Below, one piece after another: positions 1-5,238 of a stretch of 5,904 nucleotides of DNA. The stretch is taken from NCBI GenBank assembly GCA_015494385.1, contig WGBJ01000161.1:1-5904 (forward strand). The letters run 5' to 3'. This DNA comes from Marinosulfonomonas sp. (GTDB lineage Bacteria > Pseudomonadota > Alphaproteobacteria > Rhodobacterales > Rhodobacteraceae). The position numbers were made by a program, and so were the translations under genes. A model generated the notes under the pieces. It was not told where the DNA came from. It ran no database searches and saw only the letters and a list, made by a program, of their open reading frames with translations. Within the stretch, counting starts at the first letter, position 1; every line of letters starts with the position of its first letter.

Positions 1-9
1 AAGGGGAAG

Positions 10-49
10 GCCGCAGTTGCCCCTGTCACGGGGGGTCACGGCATTTTTT
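10..49 (+). terminator. Possible rho-independent terminator of an upstream gene
   Basis: A CCCC (20-23) / GGGG (30-33) hairpin with a six-base loop is flanked by GCCG (10-13) and CGGC (39-42), which can pair as an outer stem, and a run of six T follows at 44-49. The outer and inner stems are separated by unpaired bases, so the structure is imperfect. The heptamer GTCACGG occurs twice in it (25-31 and 35-41). An alternative is that frame 1, open from the window edge to a TGA at 91-93, is the C-terminus of an upstream gene; that 30-residue tail resembles nothing I recognise. Confidence 0.3.
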
Positions 50-114
50 ATGGACTGTGGTTGGTGGCGGGGGCATGGTCGGGGTATCGATGATCGGCTT
101 GAAAGGGGAAAATC

Positions 115-1170
115 GTGCGTTTGGGTGATCGCATCAAAGGCTGGCTGGGGCTGGGCGCGGCGGTCGAGCAATCGGTGACACCGCCGCACCGCGGACGGGT
201 GGATCATGTGATCATCTTTGACGGCACCATGTCCACGCTCAAGGACGGGTGCGAAACCAATGCGGGGCTGGCCTATAAACTTCTGTGCGAAATGGCGCCA
301 TCCCAGCATCTGTCACTGCGCTATGAACACGGTCTGCAATGGCACAACTGGCGGCACACATGGGATGTGATCACCGGCAAGGGGATCAACCGGCAGATCA
401 GGCGGGCCTACGGGTATTTGGCCAGCCGGTACCGCCCGGGGGACCGGATTTTCCTGCTGGGGTTTTCGCGCGGGGCCTTTGCGGCGCGGTCACTGGCAGG
501 GGTGATCGACCGGCTGGGGTTGCTGACGCAGGAACAGGCAACCGTGCGCAATGTGCGCCAGCTGTACCGCCATTACCAATGTTCGGCGGACAGTGACGCG
601 GCGCGCCTGTTTGCAGCGGCCCATTGCCACAAGGGCGTGAAAATCGAAATGGTCGGGGTCTGGGATACGGTCATGGCGCTGGGCCTGCGCTGGCCGGTTT
701 TGTGGCGCTGGACCCAGCCGCAACATGCGTTCCACAGCCGTCACCTTGGCCATAGCGTGCGGCACGGGTTTCACGCGCTGGCGATGGATGAAACCCGCAT
801 GGCTTTTGCGCCGGTGATGTGGGAAAGCCGCGCCAACTGGGTCGGCGTGATGGAGCAAATGTGGTTTCGCGGTTGCCATAGCGATATCGGCGGCAATCTG
901 GGCGGGTTCGATGCGGCAAGGCCGCTGTCAAACATCCCGCTGGTCTGGATGCTGGAAAAAATGGAAGGCTGCGACGTGCGCTTCCCCGAGGGTTGGCAAG
1001 CGCGGTTTGAACAGGATGCAAATGCCCCCATGGTCGGATCATGGCGCGGCTGGTCCAAACTGTTCCTGTGGCGTCGCCGCCGTGTGATTGGGCAGGATGC
1101 TAGCGAACGGATTCACCCCACCGCGCGGGGGCATAAATACGCAAACAAAGGAAACCCCGTCCGCCCTTAA
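115..1170 (+). CDS. DUF2235 alpha/beta-hydrolase (Tle1-like lipase/phospholipase fold)
   Basis: This 351-residue protein starts at GTG 115, five bases after an AGGGGA ribosome binding site (104-109). It carries the DUF2235 (PF09994) signature in order: a strand with FDGT at residues 35-38; the nucleophile elbow GFSRGAFAARSLAG, with Ser118 as predicted catalytic serine; GVWDTV at 181-186; the FRGCHSDIGG block at 251-260, matching the family's W-F-x-G-x-H-x-D-x-G-G with His255 and Asp257; and a C-terminal IHPTARGHKY block. DUF2235 proteins include the type VI secretion phospholipase effectors Tle1, but many are stand-alone enzymes of unknown substrate. No signal peptide, membrane segment, PAAR/VgrG domain or immunity gene is visible nearby, so secretion as an effector is unsupported here. 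It is convergent with metF, 62 bases apart. The family call is strong; substrate and role are unknown. Confidence 0.9.
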   Translation: MRLGDRIKGWLGLGAAVEQSVTPPHRGRVDHVIIFDGTMSTLKDGCETNAGLAYKLLCEMAPSQHLSLRYEHGLQWHNWRHTWDVITGKGINRQIRRAYGYLASRYRPGDRIFLLGFSRGAFAARSLAGVIDRLGLLTQEQATVRNVRQLYRHYQCSADSDAARLFAAAHCHKGVKIEMVGVWDTVMALGLRWPVLWRWTQPQHAFHSRHLGHSVRHGFHALAMDETRMAFAPVMWESRANWVGVMEQMWFRGCHSDIGGNLGGFDAARPLSNIPLVWMLEKMEGCDVRFPEGWQARFEQDANAPMVGSWRGWSKLFLWRRRRVIGQDASERIHPTARGHKYANKGNPVRP

Positions 1171-1182
1171 CCCGACCCCCTG

Positions 1183-1225
1183 TTTCTTTTTCGCCCAAAT
1201 ATCCCCGCCGGAGGCATCAAACCTC
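1183..1225. repeat. Gene-end motif between two convergent genes (T-rich / CCCAAATATCCCCGCCGGAGG)
   Basis: The gap between the two convergent stop codons contains a pyrimidine-rich run (1183-1191), then CGCCCAAATATCCCCGCCGGAGG (1192-1214), whose GAGG can pair with CCTC at 1222-1225 around a seven-base loop. From memory, sequences of this form recur just downstream of genes in Rhodobacterales genomes, so this may be a copy of a dispersed intergenic element or a bidirectional transcription end. There is only one copy in the window, so the repeat status cannot be shown here. No good T-tract follows the hairpin on either strand. Confidence 0.35.
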
Positions 1226-1232
1226 TATGTGT

Positions 1233-2099
1233 CTAGGCCACGTTTTCCAGCGAAACCGCAGGCGTCACCCCCAGCGCATGACAAATATCACGGGTCAGGG
1301 CAGGGCGGTTCAGGGTGTAAAAATGCAGATCCTCGGCCCCACCATCAATCAGATCGCTGCATAATTCGGTGCAAACGGCGGTGGACAACAGATCGGTGCG
1401 CCCGTCGCGGATGGCTTTGGTAAACGCATCATCCAGCCACGCCGGAATTGATGTGCCACAACCGGCGGCGAATTTCTTGATCCCCGTCCAGCTGGTGATC
1501 GGCATGATCCCCGGAATGATCGGCGCATCGATACCGGCCTTTTCACAGGCATCACGGAACCGGAAAAAGGTTTCCGCCTCAAAGAAAAACTGGGTGATCG
1601 CGCTGCTGGCGCCTGCGTCGATCTTGCGTTTCAGCCACTCCACATCGGCCGCCGTATCGGGGCTTTCGGGGTGCGGTTCCGGATAGGCGCCAACACGGAT
1701 GTTGAATTTGCCGGTTTCGGCCAGCGTTTCAACCAGCTCGATCGAACTGGTAAACCCGCCCTCGACCGGTTTGAACCCGTCCGCGCCCTTGGGGGCATCA
1801 CCGCGCAGGGCGACGATATCGGTCACGCCCGCCTTGGCATATTTATCGGCAATCGCCAGAATTTCATCGCGGGTGGAATTGATACAAGTCAGATGCGCCG
1901 CCACCTTCAGCCCGTAATTGTTCTGGATGGTGGTCACGGCCTCGTGCGTCAGATCCCGCGTGGTGCCGCCCGCGCCGTAAGTGACGGATACGAAATTCGG
2001 GTTCAGCGGTGCCAGCACCTGCACGGTATCCCACAGGCGAAACGACGCCTCGAGCGATTGCGGCGGGAAAAATTCAAAGCTGATGCGTGGCGTGGCCAT
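1233..2099 (-). CDS. metF: 5,10-methylenetetrahydrofolate reductase
   Basis: This FAD-dependent cytosolic enzyme reduces 5,10-methylene-THF to 5-methyl-THF, the methyl donor for methionine synthase. The 288 residues cover the single TIM-barrel domain of bacterial MetF, close to the E. coli length (296). Visible blocks are SFEFFPP near the N-terminus, with Glu9 at the position of the E. coli catalytic Glu28; VTYGAGGTTRD (39-49); HLTCIN (69-74); LRGDAP (98-103), which contains the FAD-contacting aspartate; GAYPEPHPES (138-147); KIDAGASSAITQFFFE (159-174); and LHFYTLNR (258-265). I chose ATG 2099 because AAGGA (complement of 2107-2111) sits seven bases upstream and the family begins just before the FEFFPP strand. 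An in-frame ATG at 2135 would add twelve basic/polar residues and lacks this spacing. The gene is divergent from metR and probably controlled by the MetR box at 2147-2159. Confidence 0.96.
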   Translation of the reverse strand: MATPRISFEFFPPQSLEASFRLWDTVQVLAPLNPNFVSVTYGAGGTTRDLTHEAVTTIQNNYGLKVAAHLTCINSTRDEILAIADKYAKAGVTDIVALRGDAPKGADGFKPVEGGFTSSIELVETLAETGKFNIRVGAYPEPHPESPDTAADVEWLKRKIDAGASSAITQFFFEAETFFRFRDACEKAGIDAPIIPGIMPITSWTGIKKFAAGCGTSIPAWLDDAFTKAIRDGRTDLLSTAVCTELCSDLIDGGAEDLHFYTLNRPALTRDICHALGVTPAVSLENVA

Positions 2100-2193
2100 A
2101 CCGGATTCCTTTTTGCTTGAGCGCCCTTTTCGCATATGGCAAACTGTGAAACAAATTCATAATTCTCAAGATCAACATGAGGCTGGCCACATA
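2100..2193. promoter_or_regulatory. Divergent metF/metR promoter region
   Basis: These 94 bases separate the two divergent start codons. For metF there is a clear ribosome binding site (complement of 2107-2111). For metR there is GAGG at 2179-2182, eleven bases before its ATG, and a possible -10 element CATAAT at 2158-2163 with no convincing -35, as often seen at activator-controlled or weak promoters. The MetR box lies between the two genes and overlaps the possible metR -10. A weaker inverted repeat, CTCA (2165-2168) / TGAG (2178-2181), lies next to it and could be chance. No confident metF -10/-35 pair was found. Confidence 0.65.
2147..2159. promoter_or_regulatory. MetR operator (TGAA-N5-TTCA)
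   Basis: The sequence TGAAACAAATTCA is an exact match to the enterobacterial MetR consensus TGAA-N5-TTCA, including A at the central position. It lies in the 94-bp region between metF and metR, the expected place for a LysR-type site that serves a divergent target and the regulator's own promoter. The centre, 2153, is 54 bases upstream of the metF start codon, and the right half overlaps the candidate metR -10 (2158-2163), which would suit activation of metF and autorepression of metR. The position and match are seen directly; the regulatory outcome is inferred from E. coli and Salmonella MetR. Confidence 0.75.
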
Positions 2194-3114
2194 ATGCATC
2201 TGGAACTTCGCCACTTGCGCACCATCAAAGCCATTCACGAGGCCGGCGGGCTGGCCCGTGCGGCCGAGGTGATGAACATCACCCAATCGGCCCTTAGCCA
2301 CCAGATAAAGGGGCTTGAGGAGCAAACGCAGGTCGAACTTTTTATCCGTCGTTCCAAACCCTTGCGCCTGTCCGCCGCCGGTATGCGCCTATTGGCGCTG
2401 GCCGAACGGGTGCTGCCGGAAATCGAGGCGATTGAACAGGATTTTGCGGGGCTGAACAGTGGCCGCGCGGGGCGATTGCATATCGCAATCGAATGTCACG
2501 CCTGTTTTGAATGGTTGTTTCCGGTTTTGGAAGAATTTCGCAAGGCGTGGCCAGATGTGGATGTCGATATCCGCGCCGGTCTGTCGTTCGATGCGCTGAC
2601 GGCGTTGCAAAAGGAACAGGTCGATCTGGTGATTTCCTCGGACCCCGAGGATTTAACCGGTGTCGAATTTTCCCCGCTGTTCGATTACGAGCCGGTGTTC
2701 GTCGCCGCCGCCAAAAATCCGCTGGCGGAAAAACCCTATATCGATGCCAAGGATTTCCGCGACCAGACCCTGATCACTTATCCGGTGGAGCGCAGCAAAC
2801 TGGATGCTTTCACCGAACTTCTGGGCCCGGCCAAAGTGGAACCGGCGGCCATCCGTCAGGTAGAACTGACCGCCGTTATCCTGCTGCTGGTGGCTTCGAA
2901 CCGCGGGGTATCGGTGTTGCCCGACTGGGTGGTGCGCGAGGTAAAGTATAACTCCGATTATATTACGCGACCACTAACAAAAGAGGGGCTGACCCGCAGG
3001 CTGTTTGCTGCCATTCGGCAAGAGGATGCCGCCAAACCCTATATGGCCCATTTTATCCGGCTGGGGCGCTCGATTCCCGTAAGGTTGCAGAGGGGCGCGT
3101 CGCTATCCACCTAG
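2194..3114 (+). CDS. metR: LysR-type regulator of methionine biosynthesis, MetR
   Basis: This 306-residue LysR-family activator has an N-terminal winged helix-turn-helix at about residues 3-62 (LRTIKAIHEAGGLARAAEV, then TQSALSHQIKGLEE and LFIRRSKPLRLSAAG), a linker helix, and a two-lobed periplasmic-binding-like effector domain to about residue 295. Blocks typical of MetR rather than LysR proteins in general are IAIECHACFEWL at about 92-103, DLVISSDP, SPLFDYEPVFVAA, TLITYPVERSKLD and VSVLPDWVV, each closely parallel to the E. coli protein. MetR uses homocysteine as co-inducer and regulates met genes. Its position divergent from metF with a perfect MetR box between them supports the call. I chose ATG 2194 because it begins directly before the LELRHLRT helix; the frame stays open upstream to 1981, but that part is antisense to metF. 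GAGG eleven bases upstream is a modest ribosome binding site. Confidence 0.92.
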   Translation: MHLELRHLRTIKAIHEAGGLARAAEVMNITQSALSHQIKGLEEQTQVELFIRRSKPLRLSAAGMRLLALAERVLPEIEAIEQDFAGLNSGRAGRLHIAIECHACFEWLFPVLEEFRKAWPDVDVDIRAGLSFDALTALQKEQVDLVISSDPEDLTGVEFSPLFDYEPVFVAAAKNPLAEKPYIDAKDFRDQTLITYPVERSKLDAFTELLGPAKVEPAAIRQVELTAVILLLVASNRGVSVLPDWVVREVKYNSDYITRPLTKEGLTRRLFAAIRQEDAAKPYMAHFIRLGRSIPVRLQRGASLST

Positions 3115-3158
3115 GGGGGTGATTGCGTTGTTTTTTATGTAAATTCCCCAATAAAATG

Positions 3159-3177
3159 CAGGAAAAGCCTGTTTTTT
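3159..3177 (+). terminator. Weak rho-independent terminator after metR
   Basis: CAGG (3159-3162) and CCTG (3168-3171) form a four-base-pair stem around the loop AAAAG and are followed at once by six T (3172-3177). The stem is short, but the T-run and the position 45 bases after the metR stop suit an intrinsic terminator that separates metR from the Hint gene. Confidence 0.5.
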
Positions 3178-3224
3178 GTCGCATTCGATTTATATGAACC
3201 ACGATAACCAAGTTTTAATGTGTG

Positions 3225-3240
3225 CTCCCGAAAATGGGAG
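3225..3240 (+). promoter_or_regulatory. Leader hairpin covering a Shine-Dalgarno sequence
   Basis: CTCCC (3225-3229) and GGGAG (3236-3240) form a perfect five-base-pair stem with the loop GAAAAT. The 3' arm is the first half of GGGAGAGG (3236-3243), the strongest Shine-Dalgarno-like sequence before the Hint gene. When folded, the stem would hide part of that site. The pairing is seen directly; a role in translational control is inferred. There is no T-run after it, so it is not a terminator. Confidence 0.4.
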
Positions 3241-3248
3241 AGGTTTGT

Positions 3249-3287
3249 ATGTATGGGACTAAGAAATGCCAACAACATTTAATGTAA
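3249..3287 (+). CDS. Possible 12-codon upstream ORF overlapping the Hint gene start
   Basis: ATG 3249 lies five bases after GGGAGAGG (3236-3243), an ideal spacing, and encodes MYGTKKCQQHLM before TAA at 3285-3287. It overlaps the first 22 bases of the Hint gene (ATG 3266) in another frame. A second ATG at 3253, nine bases after the same site, encodes MGLRNANNI and stops at 3280-3282. Termination of either leader peptide just past ATG 3266 could bring ribosomes to the poorly equipped Hint start by reinitiation. There is no peptide homology to support it; the evidence is spacing and overlap only. Confidence 0.3.
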   Translation: MYGTKKCQQHLM

Positions 3288-4297
3288 TCAGTTTGGGCGT
3301 GTTGCCCGATATGGATACGTCGGAAGGCGATACAACTGCGGAAAATGCGTCTGCTTTGGTGGGAATGACCTTTGGCAGCGCAGGGGATGCACTGGTAAAC
3401 GATTTTGTTTCGTTGTCATCGGTCGGCGATCCGGGATCCTATTACGATATGGATAACAACCCGTCCGAGCAGTTTTCGATCAACGGTGGGCCTGCACAAA
3501 CATTTGATGGCACATCGGTCTATAATGCGACGATCACATATATCGACGGGACGACCGCCACCTTCACGGCTGTTGTTTTTCAGGACACAAATGGCAATAC
3601 CTATCTGGCGCCGGAGTATTCGGCCAATTCAGACCAGACAGTTCTGGAAGCAGGGGCGATCCGCTCGATAACGCTGGATAGCCTGGCAGGCAATGTCTAC
3701 AGCGGTATGACAACCAGCCGCGAAACATGGGACTATGTGACCTGTTTTGTGCGCGGCACGAAAATTGAAACTGCCAGCGGACCAGTTGCTGTCGAACATC
3801 TGAATACAGGCGATTTAATCCGCACTGTGGACAATGGATTGCAACCTTTGCGCTGGATTGGCCAGCAGGCTGTTCCTGCAGAAAACGCATTTGCACCTAT
3901 TCTGATCCGCAAGGGTGCATTGGGGAATACCGAAGATTTGCGCGTGTCGCCGCAGCACCGGATTTTGCTGTCCGGCTGGCGTGCGGAAATGCATTTGGGC
4001 ATGTCCGAAGTGCTTGTGCCTGCCAAGTCATTGATAAATGGCGAAACAATCCTGCGTGAAACCGGTGGCGAGGTCGAGTATTTCCACATTATGTTCGACC
4101 GTCACGAACTGGTTTACGCAGCCGGCATCGAATCCGAGAGCTTCCACCCCGGCGAGACGGGCTGGAATGCATTGACCGACGCATCCCGCGAGGAAATTCT
4201 GACCCTCTTCCCCGAATTGCGCGATGAAGGCTTCAAAGCATATGGCGTAACGGCCCGGCCAACAATCAAACCACGCGAAGCGCAATTCCTATCCTAG
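3266..4297 (+). CDS. Hint (hedgehog/intein-type) domain protein
   Basis: This 343-residue protein has two parts. Residues 1-159 form an acidic, Ser/Thr/Gly/Asp-rich region with alternating beta-strand-like patterns (e.g. ATITYIDGTTATFTAVVFQD at about 88-107) that I cannot assign to a named family. Residues 160 to about 296 match the Hint_2 domain (PF13403): CFVRGTKIETASG with Cys160 as splice-type nucleophile, VEHLNTGDLIRT, LRWIG, the block RVSPQHRILLSG with His231 at the TxxH-like position, and HIMFDRHELVYAAGIESESFHPGE. Hint domains cleave the peptide bond before their first cysteine, so release of the N-terminal part at Thr159-Cys160 is expected from the family, not shown. No signal peptide or RTX repeats are visible. 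A TAA at 3260-3262 in frame excludes an earlier start, and only a weak GGGA (3255-3258) precedes ATG 3266. Function and localisation are unknown. Confidence 0.88.
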   Translation: MPTTFNVISLGVLPDMDTSEGDTTAENASALVGMTFGSAGDALVNDFVSLSSVGDPGSYYDMDNNPSEQFSINGGPAQTFDGTSVYNATITYIDGTTATFTAVVFQDTNGNTYLAPEYSANSDQTVLEAGAIRSITLDSLAGNVYSGMTTSRETWDYVTCFVRGTKIETASGPVAVEHLNTGDLIRTVDNGLQPLRWIGQQAVPAENAFAPILIRKGALGNTEDLRVSPQHRILLSGWRAEMHLGMSEVLVPAKSLINGETILRETGGEVEYFHIMFDRHELVYAAGIESESFHPGETGWNALTDASREEILTLFPELRDEGFKAYGVTARPTIKPREAQFLS

Positions 4298-4314
4298 AAT
4301 TCGCACTTATGCGC
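4280..4314 (+). other. Inverted repeats across the Hint gene stop codon
   Basis: AATTC (4284-4288) pairs with GAATT (4297-4301) around an eight-base loop, extended past one bulged base by GCG (4280-4282) / CGC (4302-4304). An alternative stem uses GCGCA (4280-4284) with TGCGC (4310-4314). The structure covers the stop codon at 4295-4297 and has no T-run behind it, so it may protect the 3' end or attenuate transcription rather than terminate it. Confidence 0.3.
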
Positions 4315-4316
4315 CC

Positions 4317-4344
4317 TTGTGTGTATGGCGCAGGGGTGTATATA
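4317..4344 (+). promoter_or_regulatory. Possible promoter for the inositol monophosphatase gene
   Basis: TTGTGT (4317-4322) and TATATA (4339-4344) are separated by 16 bases and lie 29 bases before the start codon at 4373. The -35 keeps only the TTG core, and the -10 matches at four of six positions; TATACG at 4341-4346 with an 18-base spacer is an equal alternative. The call rests on position in a short intergenic gap and on resemblance only. Confidence 0.25.
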
Positions 4345-4372
4345 CGGCTTCTTGAAAAATAGGAGCCGACCG

Positions 4373-5161
4373 ATGCCGATGAGTGCCAATCTTAACCTGA
4401 TGATCAAAGCCGCGCGCGCGGCCGGTCGTTCGCTGTCAAAAGATTTTCGCGAGGTCGAGAACCTGCAGGTTTCCCTGAAGGGGGCCGGCGATTTCGTCTC
4501 CAAAGCCGATTTCGCAGCCGAGGAAATTATCCGCGAACAACTGACCGAGGCACGTCCGACCTACGGCTGGGTGGGCGAGGAAACCGGCGTGACCGAGGGC
4601 GATGATCCGACGCGCCGCTGGATTGTTGATCCGCTGGATGGCACCACCAATTTCCTGCACGGGATGCCGCACTGGGCGGTTTCGATCGCGCTGGAGCACA
4701 AAGGCGAGGTTGTCGCCGGTGTGGTTTATGACCCGACCAAGGACGAGATGTTCTTTGCCGAAAAAGGGCAGGGCGCATGGATGAACGAAAGCCGGATGCG
4801 GGTTTCGGGCCGCCGCCGTATGTCGGAATGTGTATTTGCCACCGGCCTGCCGTTTAGCGGTCGGGCCGATTTGCCGCAAACCCTGAAAGAACTGGCGCGA
4901 ATTTTGCCGGCAACCTCGGGCGTGCGGCGCTGGGGGTCTGCATCGCTGGATCTGGCCTATGTTGCGGCTGGCCGCTATGACGGTTTCTGGGAACGCGGCC
5001 TGAACCTGTGGGATATTGCCGCCGGTGTGGTGATCGTCCGCGAAGCGGGCGGCATGATCGAACCATTGCGCAAGGAACGCGATATTCTGGCAGACGGCGA
5101 ATTGATCTGCGCCAACGAGCCGATTTTCGAGCAGTTCAGCAAGATCATTCGCATGGGATAG
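4373..5161 (+). CDS. suhB: Inositol monophosphatase family protein (SuhB-like)
   Basis: This 262-residue cytosolic Mg2+-dependent, Li+-sensitive-type phosphatase has the normal family length. The family hydrolyses inositol-1-phosphate and related sugar or nucleotide monophosphates; E. coli SuhB also takes part in rRNA transcription antitermination. Metal-site motifs are complete: GEET with Glu69/Glu70; WIVDPLDGTTNFLHG with Asp86, Asp89, Gly90 and Thr91; and WERGLNLWDIAAG, with Asp214 as the third metal ligand. DFVSKAD (40-46) and VAGVVYDP (114-121) are further family blocks. The N-terminal LNLMIKAARAAGRSL and whole-length pattern match the version usual in Rhodobacterales. I chose ATG 4373 because AGGAG (4361-4365) ends seven bases before it; in-frame starts at 4319 and 4325 would place the ribosome binding site inside the gene, and ATG 4379 is less well spaced. 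DGTTNF rather than DGTKEF argues against CysQ. Exact substrate is not determinable. Confidence 0.93.
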   Translation: MPMSANLNLMIKAARAAGRSLSKDFREVENLQVSLKGAGDFVSKADFAAEEIIREQLTEARPTYGWVGEETGVTEGDDPTRRWIVDPLDGTTNFLHGMPHWAVSIALEHKGEVVAGVVYDPTKDEMFFAEKGQGAWMNESRMRVSGRRRMSECVFATGLPFSGRADLPQTLKELARILPATSGVRRWGSASLDLAYVAAGRYDGFWERGLNLWDIAAGVVIVREAGGMIEPLRKERDILADGELICANEPIFEQFSKIIRMG

Positions 5162-5238
5162 GTTGCTGACTCCCTAAGAGCAACGTCAAAGTTTGTTATT
5201 GTACATGGAACGAGTAGGCCACAGTTTGTTCAATATCA
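5162..5238 (+). other. Intergenic region with a hairpin and a direct repeat
   Basis: Directly after the suhB stop, GTTGCT (5162-5167) pairs with AGCAAC (5179-5184) around an eleven-base loop; there is no immediate T-run, so it is at best a weak terminator. The octamer AGTTTGTT occurs twice, at 5190-5197 and 5223-5230, 33 bases apart, in front of the sulfotransferase gene, possibly a paired protein-binding site or chance in A+T-rich sequence. No clear -10/-35 pair or ribosome binding site was found. Confidence 0.35.

Noticed and set aside
1..93. Coding tail of an upstream gene in frame 1 ending at TGA 91-93
   Set aside because: Only 30 residues, no recognisable motif, all three forward frames are open over much of this stretch, and a terminator-like hairpin with a T-run lies inside it; it cannot be supported.
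490..1058. Antisense open frames of 95-129 codons inside the DUF2235 gene
   Set aside because: They overlap one another and a gene with clear family motifs, and they encode Arg/Pro/His-rich sequence typical of G+C-rich shadow frames; no family resemblance is seen.
1671..2120. Plus-strand open frame of 149 codons inside metF
   Set aside because: It is fully antisense to metF, which has unambiguous catalytic motifs; the translated sequence resembles no protein family.
2100..2135. metF start at 2135, adding twelve residues
   Set aside because: The strong AAGGA site sits seven bases before ATG 2099 and would be inside the coding sequence if 2135 were used; homologues begin close to FEFFPP.
1981..2193. 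N-terminal extension of metR back to 1981
   Set aside because: It would run through the 5' part of metF and its promoter region on the opposite strand; LysR proteins begin just before the first helix, which fits ATG 2194.
4319..4372. Earlier in-frame start of the inositol monophosphatase gene at 4319
   Set aside because: The AGGAG ribosome binding site at 4361-4365 is ideally placed for ATG 4373, and the extra 18 residues do not fit the family.
4373..5161. CysQ (PAP phosphatase) identity for the phosphatase
   Set aside because: The metal motif reads DPLDGTTNFLHG, as in inositol monophosphatases, not the DGTKEF form usual in CysQ, and the rest of the sequence follows the SuhB pattern.
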